Part shown: positions 28,302 through 37,199 of the stretch, one piece after another | Position numbering within the stretch: position 1 is the stretch's first letter | Layout: the number at the start of each line of letters is the position of its first letter | Assembly: GCF_003076475.1 (NCBI RefSeq) | Contig: NZ_CP020919.1 | Span: forward strand, 496,001 to 560,000 | Reading direction: 5' to 3' | Length of the DNA: 64,000 nucleotides | Source of the DNA: Flavobacterium kingsejongi | Lineage (GTDB): Bacteria > Bacteroidota > Bacteroidia > Flavobacteriales > Flavobacteriaceae | Notes under the pieces: generated by a model | What the model was told of the DNA's origin: nothing | The model's database searches: none | What the model saw: the letters and a program-made list of their open reading frames with translations, nothing else | Made by a program: the position numbers and the translations under genes

Positions 28302-28733
28302 ATGTCAATTTCAGATTTATTTGATAGCGGATTTAAAAACAGAAACAAAGGTCATTTTGCTTCTATTGTTCGTGTAGCAATGGAGAATGGCCACCTGAGT
28401 CCGGAAGAAAAGATTTTCCTCGATAAGCTTGCCACCCAATTAGAAATTTCTCCTGAAGAATATACAGAAATTTTAGCAAATCCTTTCCGATACCCAATTA
28501 ACCCACCGTACCTGCACACCCAACGTTTGGAACGTCTTTATGACCTTTCCCGTATGGTATATGTAGAGCATGTATTGGGGCAGCGCCAAAAAGATATCCT
28601 TAAGAAATTTGCCCTTGCTTTAGGGTTTACCCCAGGCAACGTAACGTACATCGTAGACAAGTCCCTTTCGCTTTTAGTGCTGAATGTCGACCTTGACACT
28701 TTCCTTTTCGAAATGCAACACATGAACAAATAA
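28302..28733 (+). CDS. TerB-like all-helical protein
   Basis: A 143-residue soluble protein predicted to be mostly helical. The segment VRVAMENGHLSPEEKIFLDKLA with EISPEEYTEIL resembles the TerB fold, in which acidic residues bind metal between helices. The C-terminal half (RLERLYDLSRMVYVEHVLGQRQ, LGFTPGNV) continues the pattern. It is a single gene with its own terminator and no other ter genes nearby, so tellurite resistance should not be assumed; a general envelope or stress role is as likely. Confidence 0.7.
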   Translation: MSISDLFDSGFKNRNKGHFASIVRVAMENGHLSPEEKIFLDKLATQLEISPEEYTEILANPFRYPINPPYLHTQRLERLYDLSRMVYVEHVLGQRQKDILKKFALALGFTPGNVTYIVDKSLSLLVLNVDLDTFLFEMQHMNK

Positions 28734-28734
28734 T

Positions 28735-28766
28735 AAAAAAGCCCTGAAATTCAGGGCTTTTTTTAT
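28735..28766. terminator. Bidirectional terminator between the TerB-like gene and fbp
   Basis: AAAAAAGCCCTGAA and TTCAGGGCTTTTTT form a perfect stem with almost no loop. It sits directly after the TerB-like stop and serves convergent fbp too. Confidence 0.88.
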
Positions 28767-28791
28767 CGCTATTTTAGAGCATTCCGTATGC

Positions 28792-29802
28792 CTACAAAAC
28801 TGCTTTCTTCATAAACTCTTCGGCTTTTTCCACCATATTGTAGCTACCGCAGAAAAACGGTACGCGCTGGTGCAGTTCTGATGGCCGGATTTCCATAATA
28901 CGCCCAAAACCATCAGAGGCTTTTCCTCCTGCCTGTTCCGCTAAGAAAGCCATTGGATTACATTCATACAATAATCGCAGCTTCCCGCTTGGTGCTTTGG
29001 AACTGGTAGGGTAAATGTAAATCCCTCCTTTGATCATATTCCGGTGAAAATCGGAAACAAGGCTACCGATATACCTTGAAGTATAGGGCCTGTCGCCTTC
29101 TTCCAACTGGCAATATTTGATATAATCTTTCACCCCTTGTGGGAAATGAACATAGTTCCCTTCGTTAATGGAGTAAATGTGCCCGTCTTTTTTATATTGC
29201 ATGTTGGGATGTGACAGGTAAAAAGTCCCTATAGCCGGGTTCAGTGTAAAACCATTGACCCCATGTCCGGTCGTGTATACCAGCATGGTTGATGTCCCAT
29301 AGATTACATATCCAGCCGCTACCTGGTTGATTCCCGGTTGCAGGAAATCTTCCAGCGTTACCGGGCTTCCGATAGGCGTTACCCTGCGGTATACGGAAAA
29401 AATAGTCCCTACAGACACATTCACATCAATATTGGAGGAACCGTCCAACGGATCCATCAAAACCACATATTTGTTATTATGGCTTTCATCTTTACCCTTG
29501 ATTGTGATAAAATCATCATTTTCCTCGGAAGCGATACCACAAACGATCTCCCGGTTAATAAGTGTCTGAATGAACACTTCATTGGCATACACATCGAGCT
29601 TCTGCTGATCTTCGCCCTGGATATTCTGTTCTCCTGCCGCACCGATGATATCGACCAGTCCGGCTTTATTTACTTTATAGTTGACAACCTTTGCCGCCAG
29701 GCGGATGGAGTTGATAAGTCGTGATAATTCTCCCGAAGAATATTGAAATTCTTCCTGCTTTTCGATAATGTATTCCCCTAAGGTTTTGTTGCGTTGGTCC
29801 AT
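28792..29802 (-). CDS. fbp: Fructose-1,6-bisphosphatase, class I
   Basis: A gluconeogenic enzyme that hydrolyses fructose 1,6-bisphosphate to fructose 6-phosphate. The 336-residue protein shows the metal and active-site motifs of class I FBPases: [41 protein letters not shown] with the Asp-Pro-Leu-Asp-Gly-Ser metal site, and [23 protein letters not shown] near the C-terminus. The length is normal. It stands as a single minus-strand gene between the TerB-like and GNAT genes. Confidence 0.96.
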   Translation of the reverse strand: MDQRNKTLGEYIIEKQEEFQYSSGELSRLINSIRLAAKVVNYKVNKAGLVDIIGAAGEQNIQGEDQQKLDVYANEVFIQTLINREIVCGIASEENDDFITIKGKDESHNNKYVVLMDPLDGSSNIDVNVSVGTIFSVYRRVTPIGSPVTLEDFLQPGINQVAAGYVIYGTSTMLVYTTGHGVNGFTLNPAIGTFYLSHPNMQYKKDGHIYSINEGNYVHFPQGVKDYIKYCQLEEGDRPYTSRYIGSLVSDFHRNMIKGGIYIYPTSSKAPSGKLRLLYECNPMAFLAEQAGGKASDGFGRIMEIRPSELHQRVPFFCGSYNMVEKAEEFMKKAVL

Positions 29803-29888
29803 GTACTAAAACGTTGTAGTTAACGTTCACAAATATCGTTTTTTTTGTGAAATAGAAATAATTATTACAGTATAGTTTTCCATAATTG

Positions 29889-29896
29889 TACATTTG
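29889..29896 (+). promoter_or_regulatory. Candidate -7 element (TACATTTG) for the GNAT/lysC transcript
   Basis: Exact TANNTTTG match about 74 bp before the GNAT start at 29970, implying a leader of some 65 bases. No clear -33 element. Confidence 0.3.
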
Positions 29897-29969
29897 CTGA
29901 AATTTAAACAGCAATTGTTAGTAAAGCATTCCCTTGTTTAGGAGCTACCAACATCAAAACCAATATTCC

Positions 29970-30440
29970 ATGCAGATCCGTAAAGGAAATAAAGCAGATA
30001 TGGCGGCAGTTTTGCTGCTCATCAAAGAGTTAGCCGCGTTCGAAAAAGAACCGGAAGCCGTAGTCATTACCGTGGCCGACCTCGAGCGGGACGGATTCGG
30101 GACAGTGCCGCTATTTCATACCTTTGTCGCCGAGATCGACAATGTGATTGTAGGCGTAGCTTTATATTACAACCGTTATTCCACCTGGAAAGGAAAGACC
30201 ATTCACCTCGAAGACCTGATTGTCAATGAAAGCGTTCGGGGTAAAGGCGTTGGTTTTGCTCTATATTCCGAAATCATCCGGCAGGGCAAGACAGATAATG
30301 TCCGCCGAATCGAATGGAATGTACTGGACTGGAACACGGCGGCTGTAGATTTTTATGTAAAATCCGGGGCAGTAGTCCTGAAAGACTGGCAAACCGTACA
30401 AATGGACGAAGTGGGTATCGCCAGGTTCCTCCAGCAATAA
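29970..30440 (+). CDS. GNAT family N-acetyltransferase
   Basis: A 156-residue acetyltransferase when started at the ATG at 29970 (MQIRKGNKADMAAVL), where the GNAT fold begins; an earlier in-frame start adds 12 unsupported residues. The acetyl-CoA loop is visible as VRGKGVG (Q/R-x-x-G-x-G type), and RRIEWNVLDWNTAAVDFYVKSGA is the family's closing helix. The layout is close to the diamine/spermidine acetyltransferase (SAT-like) branch, with ELAAFEKEPEAVVIT near the N-terminus. The substrate is not proven. Aspartate kinase follows 33 bp downstream. Confidence 0.85.
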   Translation: MQIRKGNKADMAAVLLLIKELAAFEKEPEAVVITVADLERDGFGTVPLFHTFVAEIDNVIVGVALYYNRYSTWKGKTIHLEDLIVNESVRGKGVGFALYSEIIRQGKTDNVRRIEWNVLDWNTAAVDFYVKSGAVVLKDWQTVQMDEVGIARFLQQ

Positions 30441-30473
30441 ATAGTATAGAATTCAAATTTTTGTGTTAGAATT

Positions 30474-31730
30474 ATGAGAGTATTCAAATTTGGTGGCGCT
30501 TCGGTTAAAGATGCTGCCGGTGTCCGAAATGTTTTTGATGTGCTTCAGGTGGCCGGCTATGAAAATGTGATCCTGGTAGTTTCCGCTATGGGAAAAACGA
30601 CCAATGCCCTGGAAGTGGTAATCAAAAACTATTTTGCAAAATCACGGGAACTGCAATCTTCTGTACAGGAAGTGCGCAAATACCATAACGAAATCCTGAT
30701 TGACCTTTTTGAGGACGATAAGCATGCGGTCTTTGCAGCTGTCAACAAGCTTTTTTCCGACCTCGAGAATTTCCTGAGCGAGAACAAATCGCCCAACTAT
30801 AATTTTGTCTACGACCAGATTGTGAGTTATGGAGAGCTCATCTCCACGACCATTATCAGCCACTATATGACCTTTAGGGGTATCACTACCGAATGGCTGG
30901 ATGTGCGCAATTTTATCAAAACCGACACCAACTACCGGGATGCTACTGTAGACTGGGATGCTACGCAAAAGAATATTACCAAAAACGTCAAAACCAAACT
31001 GCTGAATATCACTCAGGGGTTTTTAGGATCTGACGAGAACAATTTCACGACCACGCTTGGCCGTGAAGGATCCGATTATACGGCGGCTATTTTTGCCTAT
31101 TGCCTGAATGCCGAAAGTGTCACCATCTGGAAAGATGTACCGGGCGTGATGAATGCAGATCCCCGCTATTTTGAAAATGCCGTATTGCTCAACCAGATTT
31201 CCTACCGCGAAGCGATCGAGCTTGCTTTTTATGGGGCGACAGTAATCCACCCTAAAACGCTGCAACCACTGCAACGCAAAGAGATTCCATTATATGTCAA
31301 GTCATTTATCAACCCTACCCTTGCCGGCACAAGCGTAAGCAAGGGTGCCGATCTGGAACCGCACAGCCCGTGTTTTATCGTAAAGAAAAATCAGCTGCTG
31401 ATCTCGCTGTCCTCGATCAACTTCTCTTTTATCATGGAAGAAAACATCAGCGAAATTTTCGCGTTGTTGCACCAGTTCAAGATGAAAGTACACCTGATCC
31501 AGAATTCTGCGATTAGTTTCTCGGTATGCGTAGATGATAAATTCGGGAATTTCAAGGAACTGAAAAGCCTGTTGTCCAAGAAATTCAAAGTCACCCATAA
31601 TGACGATGTTTCGCTCTATACGATCCGTCATTTTACCGATGCCGCTTCCAAAATTGTAGAGAATGGTAAAGATGTCCTGATCAAGCAGGTGAGCCGCGAG
31701 ACCATGCAAATCGTCACCAAGGCCGAATAA
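30474..31730 (+). CDS. Aspartate kinase (monofunctional)
   Basis: Phosphorylates aspartate at the entry to lysine, threonine and methionine synthesis. The 418-residue protein opens with FKFGGASVKDAAGVRN, the nucleotide-binding motif of the amino-acid kinase fold, and has TTLGREGSDYTAAIFA and TIWKDVPGVMNADPRYF for aspartate binding. The last ~120 residues form the ACT-type regulatory region, poorly conserved here. No homoserine dehydrogenase domain is fused. It follows the GNAT gene by 33 bp and a strong terminator lies behind it. Confidence 0.92.
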   Translation: MRVFKFGGASVKDAAGVRNVFDVLQVAGYENVILVVSAMGKTTNALEVVIKNYFAKSRELQSSVQEVRKYHNEILIDLFEDDKHAVFAAVNKLFSDLENFLSENKSPNYNFVYDQIVSYGELISTTIISHYMTFRGITTEWLDVRNFIKTDTNYRDATVDWDATQKNITKNVKTKLLNITQGFLGSDENNFTTTLGREGSDYTAAIFAYCLNAESVTIWKDVPGVMNADPRYFENAVLLNQISYREAIELAFYGATVIHPKTLQPLQRKEIPLYVKSFINPTLAGTSVSKGADLEPHSPCFIVKKNQLLISLSSINFSFIMEENISEIFALLHQFKMKVHLIQNSAISFSVCVDDKFGNFKELKSLLSKKFKVTHNDDVSLYTIRHFTDAASKIVENGKDVLIKQVSRETMQIVTKAE

Positions 31731-31740
31731 CCTAATACCA

Positions 31741-31797
31741 TACTGCCGGGAATACCGTTAAATTAAGTGGCGATCTCCCGGCAGTATTGATTTTTTA
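31741..31797 (+). terminator. Terminator after aspartate kinase
   Basis: TACTGCCGGGA (31741-31751) and TCCCGGCAGTA (31776-31786) make an 11-bp perfect stem with a 24-base loop, followed by a T-rich tail to 31796. The candidate -33 element of the next gene overlaps its end. Confidence 0.75.
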
Positions 31798-31818
31798 AGG
31801 GACAATACACTACTTTTG
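31787..31818 (+). promoter_or_regulatory. Candidate Bacteroidetes promoter for the large outer-membrane protein
   Basis: TTG at 31787-31789 and TACTTTTG at 31811-31818 are separated by 21 bp, within the range for the Bacteroidetes -33/-7 promoter. The ATG is 22 bp further on. Confidence 0.5.
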
Positions 31819-31840
31819 ACGTTTTGGAGTTATTAAGAGT

Positions 31841-34800
31841 ATGTTAAAAAAGTTACTTTTCCCGATCGTCCTTTTTTTCTGTTCCGTAGTAGCGGCCCAG
31901 GAAATCAATCCATCGCATAAAAGTATCCGCATTGCTGCCACTTCCGATACCATCCATATTGACAGTGTGAGCATCAACCCCAACGGATTCCGTGTCCGTA
32001 CGGCCAGCGGACAGGTGATTGACAGCACCGCCTACACCATCAATTACCAAAAAGCAACCTTACTTTTCCGAAAAGGCAAAGCAGCACCAGGAGACAGCCT
32101 TACGGTAGACTATGTTAGCCTCCCCCATTTCCTGACCAAAGAATACAGTATTTATGATGACAGCAGGGTCGTCAGCAACAGTGCCTTAAATGGCAGTTTA
32201 TACAAAGTCAACGCTACGGCCCTCAAGCGTTTTGTTCCTTTTGAAGGGCTAAATACTTCCGGTAGCATTACACGGGGCATCACAATCGGGAACAACCAGA
32301 ATGCCGTGGTCAATTCGGCACTCGACCTGCAGATTACAGGTAAGATCTCCGATAAAGTAAGCCTTCGCGCCTCCATACAGGACAGCAACATTCCCTTGCA
32401 GGAAGGTGGCTATTCCCAAAAGCTGGACGAATTTGACCAGATATTCATCGAACTCTTTAGTGACAAATGGAGCATCCGCGCCGGGGATCTCTTCTTAGAA
32501 AACCGCAAATCCCGATTCCTGAATTTCAATAAAAAAGTACAGGGTGTCGCGGCCAATTTCGAATTCGGCACACCCGATAACAAGACTACCATATTTGCGT
32601 CTGCGGCACTCGTCCGGGGCCAGTATGCCAAGAGCACTTTTACCGGGCAGGAAGGCAATCAGGGCCCGTATAAACTCAAAGGCAGTAATGGAGAATTGTA
32701 TGTCCTGGTCATTTCGGGAAGCGAACGGGTCTATGTCAATGGGATCTTGCTCGAACGTGGCGAAAACAAAGATTATGTGATTGATTATAATGCCGGGGAA
32801 ATTGTATTTACCTCGCTTTTTCCAATCACTTCCGAAATGCGTATCAATGTCGAATACCAATTCACCGACCGCAACTATACGCGTTTTGTAACTTATGCCG
32901 GAGTAACCCATGAACGCAAGGACTGGAGTATTGGTGGCTATCTGTATTCCGAAAATGATGTCAAAAACCAACCGCTACAGCAAAACCTTTCGCCCGAACA
33001 GGTACAGGCGCTGGTTGATGCCGGTGATGATCCTACACAGATGGTGGCGCCATCAGCTTATATTGACAGCTATTCCGCCAACAAAATCCTGTACCGTAAA
33101 ATCACGGTCAATAATGTGGAAGCCTTTGAATATTCTACCAATCCCGAAGATGTACTCTACAACGTCCGTTTCAACTTAGTAGGCAACAATCAGGGGAATT
33201 ATACGATCGGGAATAATGCCGCAGTAGGTAAGATCTACCAGTATGTCGCCCCGGTTAGTGGCGTACCCCAGGGGAATTATGAACCGATCATCCGGCTGGT
33301 ACCACCAACAAAAATACAGATCGCCACCCTGATGGGAAAATACAACCCGGACGAAAAGACCAATATCGATTTTGAAATCGGGGTGAGCAACAATGACCTC
33401 AACCTCTTTTCAACCCTCAACGACGATGACAATACAGGCATGGCAGGAAAGATCAATGCTAAAAAAAGGGTGTATGACAAAACCTGGCAAATTGATGCCT
33501 TTGCCAATTACCAGTTTGTCCAGAAAAACTTCCGGACCATTGAACGCCTTTTTACCATTGAATTCGACCGGGACTGGAACCTGAATACCACCACTACGGG
33601 GAATCAAAGTTTCCTGATTGCCGGTGCACGTTTTAACCTGCCGCAGAAAGGCTATTTCAATTACCAGTTTGAAAAACTGGATTTCTCCGATACCTTTTCC
33701 GGTAGCCGCCAGGTATTGGATGCCAATTTTAAGTTTGGGGGCTGGAGGCTGCTCAATCACGGAAGCTACCTCAAGAGCGATGGTACTTATGCCGAATCCC
33801 AATTCATCCGGAACCAGTCCCAGGCGCGGTATCATTTTGGCAAAAACTGGGCGGGTGGTACGTTACGATTGGAAAACAATGAGGAGAAAATCAAGGAAAC
33901 CGGATTGTTCTCGGCTTTAAGCCAGCGGTTCACCGAGTTTGGTGTGTTTACCGGACGTGGGGATTCTACCAAAGTATTTGTGGAAATCGGTTACCTGAAC
34001 CGGGTAAATGACAGTTTGCAAAACGGGTTGCTAAAACGCGTGAATGCCTCCAATTCCTTCTACCTGAAATCACGCCTGATCCAGAATGAGAAAAGCGACC
34101 TGTCATTGTTCGTCAATTACCGGAGCCTGAAATTTGAAGACCGCAGTATTCCCAATGAACCTTCACTCAATTCGAGGTTGCTGTACAACGATCGTTTCTT
34201 TGACCAGTTAATCCAGCTGACTTCAGCATTTGAAACCACTTCCGGAACCATCGCCCAACAGGAATTCACCTATATCGAGGTCGATCCCGGCCAGGGGATT
34301 TATATGTGGAACGATTATAATGGCAATGGCATCCAGGAGCTACAGGAATTTGAAGTTGCTCCCTTTATCGACCAGGCAAAATACATCCGGGTCTTCCTGC
34401 CCAACCAGGTATTTGTAAAAACACATCAGAATAAATTCTCCCAATCGGTCATCCTGAATGCGATGCAGTGGCAAAATGAAAAAGGCTTCCGCAAACTGCT
34501 GTCTTATTTTTACAACCAAACCTCCTATCTCGTCGACCGTAAGATCATCCGCGACAAAGACAATTTCGACCTCAACCCTTTTGGGAAAAATGGTGATGAT
34601 GTCCTGGGCCTGAATTCCAGCCTCCGAAACAGCCTTTTTTACAACCGTGGTAAGCAGAATCATTCCGTGACCTATACCTACTTGAGCAATAAAGCCAAAA
34701 ACCTGCTATCGGTGGGATCCCAGGAAAACCGGATCAATTCCCATCAATTGCAGTATGTGCATTTGTACAAAAAAAGCTGGCTTGTTACCTTGTCAGGGAA

Positions 34801-35254
34801 AACAACCGCAACGACAACCCTTTCCGAGAATTATGAGAGTAAGAATTATGAAGTCCATGCCCGGCAGGCTTCTCCTAAAATCTCCTACCTGTTTTCGAAG
34901 AATGCCAGTTGGGATGTCTTTTACGAATACCAGAAAAAGAAAAATGATATTGGTAACCTGGAAACACTCAACCAGCAGCGTATCGGGACTTCTTTTACCT
35001 ACAACAGTGACAAAAAATTTTCGATGAATGGCGAATTCTCCTTTTACCAGAATGATTTTACCGGTATTGAAACCTCAGCCGTCGCCTATCAGATGCTGGA
35101 AGGCCTACAGGCGGGACAAAACCTCACCTGGCGGTTATTGCTCCAGAAGAACCTGACGCAATACCTCGACGTCAATATCAATTACCAGGGCCGGAAAAGC
35201 GAAACCAGCCAGACCATACATACTGGAAGTGTGCAGTTAAGAGCTTACTTTTAG
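31841..35254 (+). CDS. Large outer-membrane beta-barrel protein, unknown function
   Basis: An exported protein of 1137 residues. The signal peptide ends near residue 19 (FCSVVAAQ). The N-terminal 350 residues contain GSITRGITIGNNQN, SLRASIQDSNIPLQEGGYSQKL and SGSERVYVNGILLERG followed by KDYVIDYNAGEIVFT. The last type of motif also occurs in the much longer T9SS translocon protein SprA. The rest is dense in amphipathic strands and ends LRAYF, with a terminal Phe as in outer-membrane barrels. I place it as a SprA-related or SprA-like surface barrel but cannot assign a function. It is well below SprA length (over 2,300 residues). Confidence 0.72.
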   Translation: MLKKLLFPIVLFFCSVVAAQEINPSHKSIRIAATSDTIHIDSVSINPNGFRVRTASGQVIDSTAYTINYQKATLLFRKGKAAPGDSLTVDYVSLPHFLTKEYSIYDDSRVVSNSALNGSLYKVNATALKRFVPFEGLNTSGSITRGITIGNNQNAVVNSALDLQITGKISDKVSLRASIQDSNIPLQEGGYSQKLDEFDQIFIELFSDKWSIRAGDLFLENRKSRFLNFNKKVQGVAANFEFGTPDNKTTIFASAALVRGQYAKSTFTGQEGNQGPYKLKGSNGELYVLVISGSERVYVNGILLERGENKDYVIDYNAGEIVFTSLFPITSEMRINVEYQFTDRNYTRFVTYAGVTHERKDWSIGGYLYSENDVKNQPLQQNLSPEQVQALVDAGDDPTQMVAPSAYIDSYSANKILYRKITVNNVEAFEYSTNPEDVLYNVRFNLVGNNQGNYTIGNNAAVGKIYQYVAPVSGVPQGNYEPIIRLVPPTKIQIATLMGKYNPDEKTNIDFEIGVSNNDLNLFSTLNDDDNTGMAGKINAKKRVYDKTWQIDAFANYQFVQKNFRTIERLFTIEFDRDWNLNTTTTGNQSFLIAGARFNLPQKGYFNYQFEKLDFSDTFSGSRQVLDANFKFGGWRLLNHGSYLKSDGTYAESQFIRNQSQARYHFGKNWAGGTLRLENNEEKIKETGLFSALSQRFTEFGVFTGRGDSTKVFVEIGYLNRVNDSLQNGLLKRVNASNSFYLKSRLIQNEKSDLSLFVNYRSLKFEDRSIPNEPSLNSRLLYNDRFFDQLIQLTSAFETTSGTIAQQEFTYIEVDPGQGIYMWNDYNGNGIQELQEFEVAPFIDQAKYIRVFLPNQVFVKTHQNKFSQSVILNAMQWQNEKGFRKLLSYFYNQTSYLVDRKIIRDKDNFDLNPFGKNGDDVLGLNSSLRNSLFYNRGKQNHSVTYTYLSNKAKNLLSVGSQENRINSHQLQYVHLYKKSWLVTLSGKTTATTTLSENYESKNYEVHARQASPKISYLFSKNASWDVFYEYQKKKNDIGNLETLNQQRIGTSFTYNSDKKFSMNGEFSFYQNDFTGIETSAVAYQMLEGLQAGQNLTWRLLLQKNLTQYLDVNINYQGRKSETSQTIHTGSVQLRAYF

Positions 35255-35275
35255 CCCGAACTCTTTTTTATTTAT

Positions 35276-35283
35276 TATATTTG
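35276..35283 (+). promoter_or_regulatory. Candidate -7 element (TATATTTG) for the repeat lipoprotein
   Basis: Exact TANNTTTG match 19 bp before the ATG at 35303. -33 element unclear. Confidence 0.35.
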
Positions 35284-35302
35284 GATTCTAAATATTTATA
35301 AC

Positions 35303-35977
35303 ATGAAGCTTTCATTACTATCAGGACTTTTACTGACTGCTTTGGTAACACTTTCATGCAAAAAAGAATTGCAGCCACAGGAAAGTTCAGCGACCGAAGC
35401 CCAAAATATAACCCCTAACACCAATGTGGTACCCAATCAGGGTGTTCCCGATCCAAGCATGCTGCAGGCTCCGGCTGTAGTAGCAGCTACAGCACCCGGC
35501 ATGAATCCGCCACACGGGCAGCCCAATCACCGTTGTGATATTGCAGTAGGCGCTCCATTAAATTCTACACCGCAGGCACAAGCACCACAAACTGTTACTG
35601 CCGGTACACCACAAATGCCAACTCCCGTTACCGTGACCCCTACACAGGGCAAACCCGTGGCTACCGCACCGGGAATGAATCCACCACACGGGCAACCCAA
35701 CCACCGTTGTGATATCGCAATAGGCGCACCATTAAATTCACCAAAAGCTGCCAGCACTCCGGCACCCGTACAAACACAAGTACAGACCCCCGTGAATGTA
35801 GCGGCCAATTCCAGTGCAGCAGTAGTTACCGCACCGGGAATGAACCCACCGCACGGACAGCCGAATCACCGTTGTGATATCGCAGTAGGCGCACCACTCG
35901 ATTCTCCAAAAGCAGCAGCCAAAGCAGCTACATCAGGAGTTCCGGGTATGCTGGCACCTCCGGCCACCGCACAATAA
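35303..35977 (+). CDS. Lipoprotein with three Cys/His-containing repeats
   Basis: Encodes 224 residues. The signal peptide ends in lipobox LVTLSC with Cys19, followed by KKE. The mature protein is low-complexity Pro/Ala/Thr/Gln sequence holding three almost identical copies of a 24-residue motif (about 64-87, 122-145 and 177-200) that starts TAPGMNPPHGQPNHRCDI and ends GAPL. Each copy has one Cys and two His, which might bind a metal or form disulfides. Single-copy versions occur in other Bacteroidetes lipoproteins; I know no function. The linkers look disordered, as if spacing the motifs from the membrane. Confidence 0.75.
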   Translation: MKLSLLSGLLLTALVTLSCKKELQPQESSATEAQNITPNTNVVPNQGVPDPSMLQAPAVVAATAPGMNPPHGQPNHRCDIAVGAPLNSTPQAQAPQTVTAGTPQMPTPVTVTPTQGKPVATAPGMNPPHGQPNHRCDIAIGAPLNSPKAASTPAPVQTQVQTPVNVAANSSAAVVTAPGMNPPHGQPNHRCDIAVGAPLDSPKAAAKAATSGVPGMLAPPATAQ

Positions 35978-35995
35978 AACAGTCTTTACAGCCAT

Positions 35996-36033
35996 AAAAA
36001 AAAGGAATTACAGTAGTGTAATTCCTTTTTTTT
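35996..36033. terminator. Bidirectional terminator between convergent genes
   Basis: Sixteen paired bases (an A-run plus GGAATTAC against GTAATTCC plus a T-run) with a 6-base loop. It serves the repeat lipoprotein on the plus strand and the PPC gene on the minus strand. Confidence 0.88.
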
Positions 36034-36051
36034 ATGATGTCCTGTGTCCTT

Positions 36052-36561
36052 TTAGTCACAGTGATCAATGCACAATACATTGGCACCAATATAATCTTCA
36101 TACTTCCGTTCCAATTGCGTATCGTGTACAAGGATCATAATCTCTACCGATCCCGTCCCTACAGTGCCCTCCAAGATATGGCCACCAAAAGCATTGAAGT
36201 TTTTATCCGTCACCACACCATGTGCATGAACTGATACTTTCCCCTTCTGCCAGGCAATAGTCCCATTCATACTGGCTAATTCTACCTTTTTAAACATTTT
36301 GGGATCAAACTTGCGGGTTTCGAAGTTGAAGAACCCAAATTTCATATCCACAAAACCCATTCCGGTAAAGTTCGCGGCTGGTATTTTCTCCGCTTCTGCA
36401 AAAGCTTCCAGCTGGCTGATTATGTTGTCTCCCTGTAAAAGCACCATAAGGTAGCCCTGTGGCACTTTGACATACCGTTTGACAGTAGCATCAGGCCGTT
36501 GGGCCATTGCTGTCATCCCAAAAAATAAACTGAACAGTAGTGTAGCATAAAATCGCTTCAT
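36052..36561 (-). CDS. Exported PPC/DUF296 domain protein
   Basis: Encodes 169 residues. A signal peptide (cleavage near TAMAQ, residue 21) precedes a PPC (DUF296) domain: YLMVLLQGDNIISQLEAFAE, FTGMGFVDMKFGFFN, GTIAWQKGKVSVHAHGVV and GGHILEGTVG. Plant PPC domains are found with AT-hook DNA-binding proteins; bacterial ones are usually short and cytosolic. The His residues in VHAHG and GGHI match a metal-binding triad seen in some bacterial members. Export makes a DNA role unlikely. It is the last gene of the minus-strand redox run, 53 bp after the VOC gene. Confidence 0.8.
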   Translation of the reverse strand: MKRFYATLLFSLFFGMTAMAQRPDATVKRYVKVPQGYLMVLLQGDNIISQLEAFAEAEKIPAANFTGMGFVDMKFGFFNFETRKFDPKMFKKVELASMNGTIAWQKGKVSVHAHGVVTDKNFNAFGGHILEGTVGTGSVEIMILVHDTQLERKYEDYIGANVLCIDHCD

Positions 36562-36614
36562 AGAAAATGGATTAAGTACCGGAACAAAACAGTTTCGGTG
36601 GTTAGTAGTGCCGA

Positions 36615-37196
36615 TTAGTTACCGGTTCTTTTAAAAGGCCCCTGTGGAGCAATAATTTCGAGGTGCGTGCCATCCGGATCATCGAAGTAGGCTACGGCAG
36701 TTCCAAAACCCGCTTTGAGCCCATCTTCTTCCATAAAAGTAATCGGATCGCCCTGCAGCCTGATTCCTGCCTTACACAGTCGGGCGACGGCATCATCGAT
36801 ATTGTCTACTTCAAAACACAGGTGCATCGCACCGATTTGGTTGTTAGCATACTGTGCTTTCGAAGGTTCCGGTGCTTCATACTGCAGCAAATCGATGTTC
36901 AGGTTATCCAGGTGGATCGTCGCATAGCGAATCAGGGCTTTATCCAGCCCCAATACACCTGCCATCCGCTTGCCGCCTATTTTATCCTGAGGCGCTGCTT
37001 TCTTTCCGGTAAGGGCTTCATAGAACCGTATCGAAGCATCCAGGTTGGAGGTAACGATCCCCACGTGGTTTGCCCGGCTAAAGCCCATTGTTGCCAATGC
37101 TGTTGTATCGTTCATAACGGTCTTTTTTATCGTTTGTGCCTGGCCCAGCCCCACTGTCAAAAGCGTTGCTGCCAAAAGTAATGTACTTGCTTTCAT
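36615..37196 (-). CDS. Exported VOC (glyoxalase-fold) family protein
   Basis: Encodes 193 residues. The signal peptide (TVGLGQAQ, cleavage near residue 21) is followed by a vicinal-oxygen-chelate domain: RANHVGIVTSNLDASIRFYE at about 40-60, GAMHLCFEVDNIDDAVARL and YFDDPDGTHLEII. The His/Glu pattern fits a metal site. VOC enzymes include glyoxalase I, dioxygenases and resistance proteins; most are cytosolic, so export is unusual. Gaps of 3 bp to the aldo/keto reductase gene and 53 bp to the PPC gene place it in the LysR-linked operon. The substrate is unknown. Confidence 0.82.
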   Translation of the reverse strand: MKASTLLLAATLLTVGLGQAQTIKKTVMNDTTALATMGFSRANHVGIVTSNLDASIRFYEALTGKKAAPQDKIGGKRMAGVLGLDKALIRYATIHLDNLNIDLLQYEAPEPSKAQYANNQIGAMHLCFEVDNIDDAVARLCKAGIRLQGDPITFMEEDGLKAGFGTAVAYFDDPDGTHLEIIAPQGPFKRTGN

Positions 37197-37199
37197 CGC

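Noticed and set aside
28302-28733. Tellurite resistance gene
   Set aside because: Only a TerB-like fold is visible, with no other ter genes; resistance should not be inferred.
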